Source of the DNA: Bog-473 sp963704355
GTDB taxonomy: Bacteria > Actinomycetota > Acidimicrobiia > Acidimicrobiales > RAAP-2
Length of the DNA stretch: 64,000 nt
Assembly (NCBI GenBank): GCA_963704355.1
Contig: OY969891.1
Span: forward strand, 1,364,001 to 1,428,000
Direction: 5' to 3'
Both the position numbers and the translations under genes were made by a program. The notes beneath the pieces are model-generated. The model was not told where the DNA came from and searched no databases. It saw only the letters and a program-made list of their open reading frames with translations. Positions 1 through 8,084 of this stretch are shown piece by piece (position 1 is the stretch's first letter; every line of letters starts with the position of its first letter).

Positions 1-982
1 GCGACTCGTACGCCTGGAATGGCCAGTACCGGCTGGCCGGCTGATAGGCCGTCACGGTGGACAGGTGCAGCTGGTTGACGCAACGCGCCACCAGGCCGCT
101 CACCGCCGCGGGGTTGACGACCTGGCCGCTCGACGGCGCGAGGTTGGGGCACGAGCCAGCGCCGGGGATGCTCACGCCGCCGGGACCGACAGCGGTCGAA
201 AGATTGCCGAACATGCCGATCGCTCCTCCGCTCACCGCGTGCCCGGCGGCGTTCACGATCGATTCAGAGACCACCCAGGAACCCTGCTCGAGATGGGCCC
301 CGATCGGTATCCGGTGCAACGACGTGATGGTGAACGGAGTGCGTGCGACGAGCGGCGCCATCAAATGGGGCCGCACCCATTCGGTGAAGGCCGCCCGCAC
401 GGCTGCGAAGAGGACTAGCGCGGCACCCATGGCCGCCACCGTGTGGCGGATGACGGCGCCGGTGGCCACGCCCAGCGCGAAGGCGAACGCGGCGTAGGCG
501 ATCGGCACGATGCCGCGCGTGTCGAAGTGGGCGAAGGGCCCGGTGCCCGCCACGAGGTCCAGGGGGCTCGACCACCAGGTGACGAGCAGGCTGCACAGCC
601 CGGCCACCGCCATGCTGGCCAGCCCGAGGAGGCCGAGCTTGCACAGCGTCCAACGCGCCCGCGAGATGCTCTGCGTCCAGGCCAGGCGGAACGTACCGGA
701 CTCCAGCTCACGGGCGACCAGCGGCGCGCCCCAGAAGACGCCGATCAGGCCGGGGACGACGAGGACGAGGCCGGACAGCCACTGGCCCATCTGCTGGTAC
801 TTGTTTGCGAATTCGGCGGCCGCGCCGCTGCAGCCGCCCGAGCTCGCACAGGCGGTGACGTTCGAGTGGTAGTCGGCCAGCACCTGGGAGCCCACGATCA
901 CGACCACGACAGCCAAAGCCGCCAGCGCCGCTCCGGCCACGATGGCCTGGATACGGAACTGCCGGAGGCTCAGCCAGAGCAC
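1..982 (-). CDS. ABC-2 type exporter permease (3' end outside the window)
   Basis: Membrane subunit of an ABC exporter; the window edge removes its C-terminus, leaving about 327 codons. The product is closely related to the permease encoded just upstream: both share GTFRLAWTQS, a KLGLxGLASM stretch and the FWGAPL motif, so the two look like duplicated partners forming one transporter. Several hydrophobic segments are visible. I place the start at a GTG (980-982) because GAGGG lies about 8 nt before it and no ATG fits the frame. It follows the upstream permease stop by 37 nt and is the last visible gene of the GntR-ATPase-permease-permease operon. The substrate cannot be read from sequence. 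Confidence 0.8.
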   Translation of the reverse strand, partial: MLWLSLRQFRIQAIVAGAALAALAVVVVIVGSQVLADYHSNVTACASSGGCSGAAAEFANKYQQMGQWLSGLVLVVPGLIGVFWGAPLVARELESGTFRLAWTQSISRARWTLCKLGLLGLASMAVAGLCSLLVTWWSSPLDLVAGTGPFAHFDTRGIVPIAYAAFAFALGVATGAVIRHTVAAMGAALVLFAAVRAAFTEWVRPHLMAPLVARTPFTITSLHRIPIGAHLEQGSWVVSESIVNAAGHAVSGGAIGMFGNLSTAVGPGGVSIPGAGSCPNLAPSSGQVVNPAAVSGLVARCVNQLHLSTVTAYQPASRYWPFQAYES

Positions 983-1019
983 GACGCCGCCCTCACTCCG
1001 CAGCCGCCCATCAGCTCCA

Positions 1020-2111
1020 TCAAGTGACGCGGTGGCGGACCCACCAGGCGCACCCGCCGGCGAGCACCAGTGCGAGCGCGACGAAGAGCGCGGTCTCTAT
1101 CGTCTGGAACGTCCAGAACCGGTTGGCCGGCTGGTACGTGACGACTTCGTGGTATTTCGAGCTGAGCGCACTGATGCAGTGGTTGAACGCCTGCTGCGCC
1201 TGCTGCGTCACGTGTTCGATCGACGCTTTCCTCCCGAGGATTCCGACGGAGCTCGAGCGCTGGATCGGAGCAGAAGGTCCTCCCGTCGGCAGGTTCGGGC
1301 AGACGCGACTGAGGGTTGATGCCGCCGGCGCGCGCCCGGCCGCGTCGACGACGTTGGCCGAGCCCACCCAGGCGTTGGGGATGCTCGGGGCTTGCGCCAT
1401 GATCTGGGCGGTGCTGCCGGGACCGGACAACCCGAAGCCGACGTTGCCCTGGTTCAAGGGCAGATTGAGCATGGCGGGACTCATGTAGTGCGGCCGCACC
1501 CAGTAGGTGACGGCGAGGCGGGCCGCGATGAAGCCGACCAGCGTCACCGCCATCGCGGGCAGCGTGCGCCGCATGAGAAGCCCCACGGTGGCGGCGAGGG
1601 CGAACGCGAACAGGGCGTAGCCGCCGGGCACGAAGCCGTGGAGCGCAAAGTTCGACGAGCTGAAGCGGTCCGGGTTCGCCTTGTCGATCGGGCTGAGCCA
1701 CCACGTCGCCATCAGGCTGAGCAGCCCGGCCACCAGCATGCTGGCGAGACCGACCAGACCGAGCTTGACCAACAGCCAGCGCAGTCGGCTGACGCTCTGG
1801 GTCCAGGCCAGACGGAAGGTGCCCGTCTCGATCTCGTGGGCGATGAGCGGCGCCCCCCAGAACATCCCGATGAGGGCGGGGATGACCAGGACGAGCGCGG
1901 TCACCGCGATCCGGAGCCCTTCGTCGGCGCTACTGACCGGGTTGTTGCAGGCCGTGCTCTGTCCGCCGGACGCCTTGCAGGCGGCGACCGCCGAGTCGTA
2001 GATGTTGACGAGGTGGGGCCCCGTGACGGCGAGAACGACGGCGACCACCACCAGCCCCGCCATCCCCACGATCGCCTGCGAGCGGAACTGGCGCCACGAG
2101 AACGCGATCAT
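1020..2111 (-). CDS. ABC-2 type exporter permease
   Basis: A 363-residue integral membrane protein. It has an N-terminal hydrophobic helix after a short basic stretch (SWRQFRSQ), a long loop with two Cys residues, several further transmembrane segments and a final helix ending in WWVRHRVT. This is the layout of ABC-2 permeases, which pair with a separate ATPase to export peptides, lipids or drugs. Its ATG overlaps the TGA of the ATPase gene (ATGA), implying translational coupling. The nearby paralogous permease suggests a heterodimeric membrane domain. Regulation is probably through the GntR gene at the head of the operon. The substrate is unknown; YtrA-linked systems are often induced by cell-wall antibiotics, but that is only analogy. 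Confidence 0.88.
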   Translation of the reverse strand: MIAFSWRQFRSQAIVGMAGLVVVAVVLAVTGPHLVNIYDSAVAACKASGGQSTACNNPVSSADEGLRIAVTALVLVIPALIGMFWGAPLIAHEIETGTFRLAWTQSVSRLRWLLVKLGLVGLASMLVAGLLSLMATWWLSPIDKANPDRFSSSNFALHGFVPGGYALFAFALAATVGLLMRRTLPAMAVTLVGFIAARLAVTYWVRPHYMSPAMLNLPLNQGNVGFGLSGPGSTAQIMAQAPSIPNAWVGSANVVDAAGRAPAASTLSRVCPNLPTGGPSAPIQRSSSVGILGRKASIEHVTQQAQQAFNHCISALSSKYHEVVTYQPANRFWTFQTIETALFVALALVLAGGCAWWVRHRVT

Positions 2112-3028
2112 CGGGCGACGTCCAGCTTGGTCACGCTTGACTTCGCCCCGCTGGGCCGGCGGCGCCTCGTGCCGCCGGCCGCTTGCCCCATATAGGCCAG
2201 CACGAGGTCTTCGAGGTTGAGCTCCTCGACCGTCCACGTGGGGTCGAGGACGGGACCGTCGTGGCGGACGATCAGCGTGCTCTGGCGATCGGTGTGGCTC
2301 TCCTCGATCACGTGTTGGTCCGGGGGCAGCGACTCCATCTCGTGCAGTGGCCCCACCAACCGGTGGTGCGAGGCGAGCAGCTCGTCGACCTCGCCGGCCA
2401 CTTGCACGCGCGACGCCACGAGCACCACCAGGTAGTCGCAGACCCGCTCCATGTCGGCCACCAGGTGCGACGACAGGACCACGCTGACCCCTTGCTCCGC
2501 CACGACCTCCATCAGGCCCTGGAGGAACTCGCGTCGGGCCAGCGGGTCGAGGCTGGCGACCGGCTCGTCGAGGATGAGGAACTCGGGCCGCTTGGCCACC
2601 GCGAGCGTCAGTGCGAGCTGGGCGCGTTGGCCCCCCGACAGCGTTCCCGCCTTCTGCTTGGGGTCGAGGTCGAGATCCTCGATCCGGCGGCTCGCCACCT
2701 CGTCGTCCCAGCCGGGGTTCATGTGCGCGCCCATCGCCAGATGATCGGCCACGGTCAGCCGGGCGTAGGTGGGAGTGTCCTGCGCGACGAAGCCGATGCG
2801 TGCCAACTGGGCCGGGTTGTCGCTGGGACGGTTCCCCAACACGGCGATGGTGCCGGCGCTCGGCGTCAGCAGGCCCACGGCGAGGTGGAGCAGCGTGGTC
2901 TTGCCCGCACCGTTGGGACCGACCAGGCCGACCACGTGCCCGGCCGGGATGTCGAGGTCGCACTCGTTGAGCGCCCAGCGACGGCCGTAGCGTTTGCCCA
3001 ACCGGCGGGCGCTGAGGATCGCGCTCAC
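2108..3028 (-). CDS. ABC transporter ATP-binding protein
   Basis: A 306-residue cytoplasmic ATPase that powers the two ABC-2 permeases downstream. Walker A is GPNGAGKTT at residues 37-45, the signature is LSGGQRAQL, and Walker B is EFLILDEP followed by SLD and a switch His in LSSHL. The region after about residue 220 is a short accessory domain typical of exporter ATPases. Its start codon overlaps the GntR stop (ATGA) and its stop overlaps the permease start, so the three genes are tightly coupled. Confidence 0.93.
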   Translation of the reverse strand: MSAILSARRLGKRYGRRWALNECDLDIPAGHVVGLVGPNGAGKTTLLHLAVGLLTPSAGTIAVLGNRPSDNPAQLARIGFVAQDTPTYARLTVADHLAMGAHMNPGWDDEVASRRIEDLDLDPKQKAGTLSGGQRAQLALTLAVAKRPEFLILDEPVASLDPLARREFLQGLMEVVAEQGVSVVLSSHLVADMERVCDYLVVLVASRVQVAGEVDELLASHHRLVGPLHEMESLPPDQHVIEESHTDRQSTLIVRHDGPVLDPTWTVEELNLEDLVLAYMGQAAGGTRRRRPSGAKSSVTKLDVAR

Positions 3029-3417
3029 GCTATGTCTTCCTGAGCGACGGACCGAAAGGAATCGCGGAACAGCGCTTCGATGCTCTCGTCGTCCAGTCCG
3101 GCGCGCCGCGCCTTGACGATCCAGCCTTGTAGTGCCCGGCGGAGTGGGCCCTGCGCGGCCAACGACCCGTCGCCCAGCGACCCGGTCACGAATGTCCCCA
3201 CGCCCGGGCGCGCGCTCGCGAGCCCTTCGTGTTCGAGCTCGCGGTACGCCTTCAAGACCGTGTTCGGGTTAATGGCGAGCTGCGCCACGACCTCCTTGAC
3301 CGTCGGCAGCTGGTCGCCCTCGTGCAACAGCCCCACGCGCAACGCCTGGCGGACCTGCTGGACGATCTGGAGGTAGGGGGAGACGCCGGAGCGGCTGTCG
3401 AGATGGAACTCGATCAC
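3025..3417 (-). CDS. GntR-family (YtrA-like) transcriptional repressor
   Basis: A 130-residue regulator. Residues 10-75 form a GntR winged helix (SPYLQIVQQVRQAL, then QLPTVKEVVAQLAINPNTVL as recognition helix, then a GVGTFV wing). The C-terminal part is only a short helical extension, as in the YtrA subfamily that controls adjacent ABC exporters. The start is a GTG; GAGG lies a few bases upstream. It is the first gene of the exporter operon, and a perfect inverted repeat lies 10 nt before its start, so autorepression of the whole operon is likely. Confidence 0.9.
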   Translation of the reverse strand: MIEFHLDSRSGVSPYLQIVQQVRQALRVGLLHEGDQLPTVKEVVAQLAINPNTVLKAYRELEHEGLASARPGVGTFVTGSLGDGSLAAQGPLRRALQGWIVKARRAGLDDESIEALFRDSFRSVAQEDIA

Positions 3418-3426
3418 GAGGACCTC

Positions 3427-3450
3427 ATTTATCTAGGTGACTAGATAAAT
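3427..3450. promoter_or_regulatory. GntR/YtrA operator palindrome
   Basis: A perfect 10-bp inverted repeat with a 4-bp spacer: ATTTATCTAG, GTGA, CTAGATAAAT. It sits directly upstream of the GntR start in otherwise GC-rich DNA. The AT-rich arms also supply -10-like sequence. Symmetry, position and the operon's own GntR gene make it the probable autoregulatory operator. Confidence 0.8.
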
Positions 3451-3521
3451 ATGACTCTCGCGCCGCCATCCTGTCAAGGCAGGCGGCTCCGATTCTTGCG
3501 CCCGACGGCGGGCCGGTCGGG

Positions 3522-4202
3522 TCAGTGGGTCAGCGGCGGCAGCCCCTTGGCGATGAGGTCGACCCCGAAGACGAGGAACAAGACCGCCAGGACCGCGGCG
3601 TTGTGAACGCCGAGCCACGCCTTGGCCGACTCGAGGGAGGCCCGGGCTCGTTGTCCGCCCACTGCCGCGTAGATCACGGGTCCGGCGATCGTCAGGCTTC
3701 CGATCACGACGAAGACGGCGATGGCCACGACGGCGTCGGTGGTCGAAAGCCCGGTGATCTGGGCCAGGCCCGCCGCCGAGCCGGCGGTCAGGATCAGGTT
3801 CTTCGGGTTGACCCCGGCCAACAGCGCGCCGAGGCCGAGCGCCTTGAGCGGCGAGAGCGTGTCGATGTGGGCCATCCACTTGGGCATCTCCGGCTCGGCG
3901 CCCGGCGCCGGGCGCGCCCGCCAATGGCGCCTGGCCATGCCGAGCAGCACGACGCCGAGGACGATCTTGCCCCACGACACCGAGTCCGACGCCGTGCTGC
4001 TCGTGGCGACGTTGCCGTCGTGGGCCAGCACGTAGACGACCGTGCTGACGGCCGCCAACGCGACGACCCAGCCGAGGAGGAAGGCAGGCCCGTTCACCCG
4101 GGCGCGCGCCGAGAACAGCATCAGGATCACCGCGATGATCGGGACGGGGCTGATCGCCACTGCGATCGCGAACGTGAGGACCTCGCTGATGCCCTGTCCC
4201 AC
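3522..4202 (-). CDS. GAP/Sap (SfLAP-type) membrane protein
   Basis: A 226-residue polytopic membrane protein of the type annotated as GAP family or Sap (sulfolipid-1-addressing protein), common in actinobacteria. The N-terminal AISPVPIIAVILMLFS helix, the central GLGALLAGVNPKNLIL segment and the C-terminal GVDLIAKG are the recognisable parts; about six hydrophobic helices are seen. Family members help move glycolipids or related molecules across the inner membrane, but the substrate here is unknown. The start is GTG, with a GGGGGAGG tract very close upstream. The gene stands alone between the exporter operon and bcp. Confidence 0.75.
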   Translation of the reverse strand: MGQGISEVLTFAIAVAISPVPIIAVILMLFSARARVNGPAFLLGWVVALAAVSTVVYVLAHDGNVATSSTASDSVSWGKIVLGVVLLGMARRHWRARPAPGAEPEMPKWMAHIDTLSPLKALGLGALLAGVNPKNLILTAGSAAGLAQITGLSTTDAVVAIAVFVVIGSLTIAGPVIYAAVGGQRARASLESAKAWLGVHNAAVLAVLFLVFGVDLIAKGLPPLTH

Positions 4203-4346
4203 GCCTCCCCCTCACGATGTTGGGGCGCCCGGTGCCCCCCGGGCGCACCCGGCCTTCAGCCTGCTGGTTCGCGGCCTCGAGCGGCAGGGTCGAAGGTCAC
4301 CAATCTCCGCCGTCCGGCTCGAGTTCGCGCCTTCACTTGTGGACCC

Positions 4347-4814
4347 TCAACCGGCGTCCACCTCTTCGAGCACCTTGGCCGCGTGACCGTCCGCCTTGAC
4401 GTGGTACCACGCCCGTTGCACCTTGCCGTTGGGGCCGACGAGGAAGGTCGAACGGATGGTGCCAATGGTCTTCTTGCCGTACATCGTCTTCTCCCCCCAG
4501 GCGCCGTACTTCTCCATGACCTTCTTGTCGGCGTCGGTCAACAGCGGGAACTTGAGCTTGTACTTGGTGCGGAACTTCACGTGCTTGTCCGCCTTGTCGG
4601 GCGAGATCCCGAGCACGGCCACCCCTGACTTCTCGAAGGTCTTGAGGTTGTCGTTGAACTGGCACGCCTCCTTCGTGCAGCCGGGGGTGTCGTCGGCCGG
4701 GTAGAAGTAGACGATCACCCGTTGGCCCTTGTAGTCCGCGAGCTTGACCGGCTTGCCGTCCTGGTCAGGGAGGGTGAACGCGGGGGCGGTGGCGCCCGCT
4801 TCGAGTTTGGGCAT
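4347..4814 (-). CDS. bcp: thioredoxin-dependent peroxiredoxin (Bcp/PrxQ)
   Basis: A 155-residue cytoplasmic peroxiredoxin that reduces H2O2 and organic peroxides using thioredoxin. The AhpC/TSA fold covers almost the whole protein. The peroxidatic Cys46 lies in DDTPGCTKEAC and the resolving Cys51 is five residues later, the PrxQ pattern. A conserved Arg in TIRSTFLVGPNGKV completes the active site. AAGGAG is placed 7 nt before the ATG. It is divergent from the downstream-facing helicase gene. Confidence 0.93.
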   Translation of the reverse strand: MPKLEAGATAPAFTLPDQDGKPVKLADYKGQRVIVYFYPADDTPGCTKEACQFNDNLKTFEKSGVAVLGISPDKADKHVKFRTKYKLKFPLLTDADKKVMEKYGAWGEKTMYGKKTIGTIRSTFLVGPNGKVQRAWYHVKADGHAAKVLEEVDAG

Positions 4815-4887
4815 CGTCGCAGCTCCTTCGGGTCGTGCGCTGGCTCACTCTTGCACACAGTGACGCGGGATACCTGCTCTGGGCTGG

Positions 4888-4893
4888 TACAAT
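4888..4893 (+). promoter_or_regulatory. candidate -10 element for the helicase operon
   Basis: TACAAT is the best -10 match in the gap between bcp and the helicase gene and is on the helicase strand. No convincing -35 lies 17 bp upstream. A small hairpin (ACCGGC...GCCGGT) follows in the presumed leader. Confidence 0.4.
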
Positions 4894-4989
4894 GGGGAGT
4901 GCGACGACCGGCAGGGGCCGGTGCGTCGGGGCCGATTCTCACTCCTGTGGATGGCGCACGGTCCCGCCGACAACGCAGAGAGCGAGTCC

Positions 4990-6276
4990 ATGACCGTACA
5001 AGCCGTGGCCGGCGCACACGCCGGAACGCCCGACGAGGATGGCGACGTCCCGGGCGACGACACCTACGAGACGACCAGGACCTTCGAGTCCCTGGGCGTC
5101 TCCGAAGAACTCACCAAAGCGCTGGCCGATGAAGGAATCGTCAGCGCTTTTCCAATTCAGGCACTGACCGTCGCCGACGCCCTCGCGGGGCGTGACGTCT
5201 GCGGCAAGGCCAAGACCGGCTCGGGCAAGACCCTGGCCTTCGGCGTGCCCCTCCTCCAGCGGGCCAAGGCGACCCGTGATGCGCCGGGTGGCCAGCTGTC
5301 GCCGACCCGGCCCGCCCGTCCCCTGGCCCTCGTGCTCCTGCCGACCCGCGAGCTGGCGGTGCAGGTGCACGACGTGCTCGCCCCCCTCGCGCAGAAACTC
5401 GGGCTGCGTGCCGTCGCCGTCTACGGCGGGGCCGACATCGACCGTCAGGTGGCCAAGCTCCGCAAGGGCGTCGACGTCGTGATCGCCACCCCGGGGCGGC
5501 TGATCGACCTTGGTGACCGCGGCGAGATCGCCGTCGACGGCCTCGAGACCCTGGTGCTCGACGAGGCCGACCGGATGGCGGACATGGGGTTCATGCCCCA
5601 GGTGGAATGGGTCCTGCGCCGGCTCGACCAAGCCCATCAGACGTTGCTCTTCTCGGCCACGCTCGACGGCGCCGTGGACCGGCTCGTGAAGCGATACCTG
5701 TCCGACCCGGTCTTCCACGAGGTGGCCTCGTCCACCCAGACGGTCACCCAGATGGAGCACCGCTTCCTCCAGGTGCACCAGATGGACAAGGTCAAGGTGG
5801 CCGCGGCGATCTGCCGGAGCCAGGAGAAGTCCCTGCTGTTCGTGCGCACCAAGCGCGGAGCCGACCGGCTCGTCGAGCAGCTGGGCAAGGAGGGCGTCCG
5901 CGCCGCCGCCATCCACGGCGACCTGCGCCAGGTCAATCGCGAGCGCGCCCTCGCCGAGTTCTCGAACGGCAAGCTCGCCGTCCTCGTCGCGACCGACGTC
6001 GCCGCGCGCGGCCTGCACATCGAGGGGGTCGACGGGGTCATCCACTTCGACCCGCCGGAGGACCACAAGGCGTACCTGCACCGCTCCGGCCGCACGGCCC
6101 GGGCCGGCAAGTCGGGCGTCGTGGTGAGCCTGGCCCTGTGGAACCAGCTGGTCGAGATGGAGGTGATCCAGCGCCGGCTGGGGTTGCGCATCCCCATCGT
6201 GGAGATGTTCTCCAACGACCCGCGCCTCGCTGACCTGGCGGCCTGGACGCCCCAAGCCGAGGAGAGCGTTCTCTGA
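4990..6276 (+). CDS. DEAD-box ATP-dependent RNA helicase
   Basis: A 428-residue RNA helicase that unwinds structured RNA. All core motifs are present: the Q motif (FPIQALTVADAL), Walker A (AKTGSGKT), PTRELA, TPGRLID, DEAD (VLDEADRM), SAT (LFSATLD), and the C-terminal RGLHIEGVDGVIHFD and HRSGRTARAG. The acidic N-terminal tail before the Q motif is short. I chose the ATG that gives MTVQAVAG; an in-frame GTG at 4921 and an ATG at 4951 would extend it and cannot be excluded. The next gene starts five bases after its stop, suggesting co-transcription. Confidence 0.92.
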   Translation: MTVQAVAGAHAGTPDEDGDVPGDDTYETTRTFESLGVSEELTKALADEGIVSAFPIQALTVADALAGRDVCGKAKTGSGKTLAFGVPLLQRAKATRDAPGGQLSPTRPARPLALVLLPTRELAVQVHDVLAPLAQKLGLRAVAVYGGADIDRQVAKLRKGVDVVIATPGRLIDLGDRGEIAVDGLETLVLDEADRMADMGFMPQVEWVLRRLDQAHQTLLFSATLDGAVDRLVKRYLSDPVFHEVASSTQTVTQMEHRFLQVHQMDKVKVAAAICRSQEKSLLFVRTKRGADRLVEQLGKEGVRAAAIHGDLRQVNRERALAEFSNGKLAVLVATDVAARGLHIEGVDGVIHFDPPEDHKAYLHRSGRTARAGKSGVVVSLALWNQLVEMEVIQRRLGLRIPIVEMFSNDPRLADLAAWTPQAEESVL

Positions 6277-6281
6277 GCGAG

Positions 6282-7025
6282 GTGGAGCCGTTGGCTGTCT
6301 GGTCGCCCGAAGACGGCGTCCGGCGCGTGCTGATGGTGACTGCGCACCCCGACGACGTCGACTTCGGCTCGGCGGGGACCGTGGCCTCCTTCAGCAGTGC
6401 GGGCCTCGAGGTGACCTACTGCATCGTCACCAGCGGCGAGGCTGGTGGTTCGGACCGGACCATGGCACGCTCGGAGATGGCGGCGTTGCGCCAGGACGAG
6501 CAACGGGCCGCGGCGTCGGTGGTCGGCGTGCACGACGTGCGCTTCCTCGGGCACCCCGACGGCGCCGTGCAGGCCACCTTGGAGCTGCGCCGCGACATCA
6601 GCCGGGTCATCCGGCAGGTGCGACCGGAGCGGGTGATCACGCAATCGCCCGAGCGCAACTGGGACTTCATTTACGCCAGCCACCCCGACCACATGGCGGC
6701 CGGCGAGGCCGCAGTGTGTGCGGTGTACCCCGACGCGCGCAACCCGTTCGCGCACCCCGAGCTCCTCGAGGTCGACGGGCTCGAACCGTGGAGCGTGCCC
6801 GAGCTCTGGATCATGGGACCGGGGAACCCGGGCACGCGCATAGCGGTCGACACGACCGACACCCTGGAGCGCAAAGTGGCCGCCCTCATGTCCCACAAGA
6901 GCCAGATGCCCGACCCCGACGCGGTGGCGGCGCGAGTGCGGGCGGGCGCCCTGGCCCAGGGGGAGGCGGCCGGGCTGCCCGAGGGACGGTCGGCCGAGAT
7001 CTTCCGGGTCACCCGCATTCCCTGA
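6282..7025 (+). CDS. PIG-L family N-acetylglucosaminyl deacetylase (MshB/Mca-like)
   Basis: A 247-residue zinc hydrolase. The PIG-L signature AHPDDVDFG near residue 21 supplies zinc ligands and the general base, and the later SHPDHMAAGEAA supplies the third ligand. Family members deacetylate GlcNAc conjugates, including mycothiol precursors (MshB) and mycothiol S-conjugates (Mca). The length suits this group, but MshB, Mca or another specificity cannot be separated here. It begins with GTG five bases after the helicase stop and is followed closely by an amidotransferase gene. Confidence 0.87.
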   Translation: MEPLAVWSPEDGVRRVLMVTAHPDDVDFGSAGTVASFSSAGLEVTYCIVTSGEAGGSDRTMARSEMAALRQDEQRAAASVVGVHDVRFLGHPDGAVQATLELRRDISRVIRQVRPERVITQSPERNWDFIYASHPDHMAAGEAAVCAVYPDARNPFAHPELLEVDGLEPWSVPELWIMGPGNPGTRIAVDTTDTLERKVAALMSHKSQMPDPDAVAARVRAGALAQGEAAGLPEGRSAEIFRVTRIP

Positions 7026-7031
7026 CCGACC

Positions 7032-7718
7032 GTGGCCGCCGGCAAGCCGTGGGTGGTGCTCCAGCACGTCCCCTATGAGGGGCCGGGCGCCATCGCGCCC
7101 GCCGTCGCCGACGCGGGAGCGGAACTGTGTGTGGTGCGACTCGATCGGGGCGAGGCGGTCCCCGCGGCCGACGCCGTCGACGCCATGGCCGGGGTCGTCG
7201 CCATGGGCGGTCCGATGGGCGTCCACGACGATCTGCCCTGGCTGGAGCCAGAGCGGGTGTTGCTCCGGTCGGCCGTCGACGCGGGCCTGCCCGTGCTCGG
7301 GGTCTGCCTCGGCGCCCAGCAGCTGGCGGCCGCGCTCGGGGCGGAGGTGACCCCGGGACCGGCACCCGAATGCGGCGTGGGCGAGGTGCACCTCGCCAAC
7401 GAGGCCAACGCGGACCCGCTCTTCGGCCCGGCGCCGACCCCGCTGCCGTGCGTGCACTGGCACGGGGACACGTTCGGCCTGCCCGAGGGAGCGGTGCGCC
7501 TGGCGCGCAACGAGGCCTACGAGAACCAGGCGTTCCGTTTCGGCCCGCGCGCCTACGGGCTGCAGTTCCACGTCGAGGTCACCGGGAGCCTGGTGGCCCA
7601 CTGGGGGCCGCACTTCCCTCCCGGGGTCTACGTCCGCTCCTCCGACGTGGCGCACGTGGCGCGGGCGGGGGAGGGGATCGTCCGCCGGTTCGTGGCGCTT
7701 GCCGCAGACGACGCATGA
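7032..7718 (+). CDS. class I glutamine amidotransferase-like protein
   Basis: A 228-residue protein with the glutaminase fold found in GuaA-like amidotransferases. The nucleophile elbow GVCLGAQQLA carries the catalytic Cys, and QFHVEV supplies the His and Glu of the triad. VAMGGPMGVHDD near residue 57 is typical of stand-alone GMP-synthase-like amidotransferases with no synthetase domain. The acceptor substrate is unknown. The start is GTG, six bases after the PIG-L gene, and its stop overlaps the next start (ATGA). Confidence 0.88.
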   Translation: MAAGKPWVVLQHVPYEGPGAIAPAVADAGAELCVVRLDRGEAVPAADAVDAMAGVVAMGGPMGVHDDLPWLEPERVLLRSAVDAGLPVLGVCLGAQQLAAALGAEVTPGPAPECGVGEVHLANEANADPLFGPAPTPLPCVHWHGDTFGLPEGAVRLARNEAYENQAFRFGPRAYGLQFHVEVTGSLVAHWGPHFPPGVYVRSSDVAHVARAGEGIVRRFVALAADDA

Positions 7719-8053
7719 GCGTCTCGATCGCCATGGTCCGGCGGCTTGCGCTCCAACTGCCTGAGACCGCCGAGGCGCCGCACCACGACATGGCGTCGTT
7801 CCGTGTCGTCGGCAAGATCTTCGCCACGTTGCCGCCCGAAGGCGGCCGCCTTCACGTGTTCCTCCCCGACGACGAGGTGGCGGCCTACCGGGCCGAGTTC
7901 CCCGCTGCGGTCGAAGAGCTGTGGTGGGGCAAGCAGCTCCGGGGCTGCCGCATTCTGCTGCGCGAGGCGGACCGCGCGCTAGTGCGCGAGCTGCTTACCG
8001 AGTCGTGGCGGCGCAAGGCACCGAAGAAGGTGCTCGCCGCGTTCGACGAATAG
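7715..8053 (+). CDS. MmcQ/YjbR family protein
   Basis: A 112-residue protein of the MmcQ/YjbR fold. The recognisable core is PETAEAPHHDMASFRVVGK, followed by KIFATL and the C-terminal ESWRRKAPKKVLAAF. Such proteins have a double-wing DNA-binding-like fold, but no clear biochemical role is established. Translation is coupled to the amidotransferase gene by an ATGA overlap, making it the last gene of the helicase-deacetylase-amidotransferase run. Its TAG stop lies inside a short palindrome shared with the convergent aconitase end. Confidence 0.82.
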   Translation: MSVSIAMVRRLALQLPETAEAPHHDMASFRVVGKIFATLPPEGGRLHVFLPDDEVAAYRAEFPAAVEELWWGKQLRGCRILLREADRALVRELLTESWRRKAPKKVLAAFDE

Positions 8054-8084
8054 TCGCGACTAGCAAATAGTCAGTCGCGACTAG
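8051..8084. terminator. twin palindromes between convergent genes
   Basis: Two identical 12-bp copies of AGTCGCGACTAG (8052-8063 and 8073-8084) lie between the convergent MmcQ and aconitase genes. Each holds the self-complementary core AGTCGCGACT, and the stop codons of both genes fall within the repeats. They could act as a bidirectional stop signal, but there is no U-tract, so termination is only inferred. Confidence 0.4.

Noticed and set aside
970..1704. Long opposite or shifted frames across the permeases and many other genes
   Set aside because: High GC keeps shadow frames open; they are Arg/Pro/Gly-rich and lack domains.
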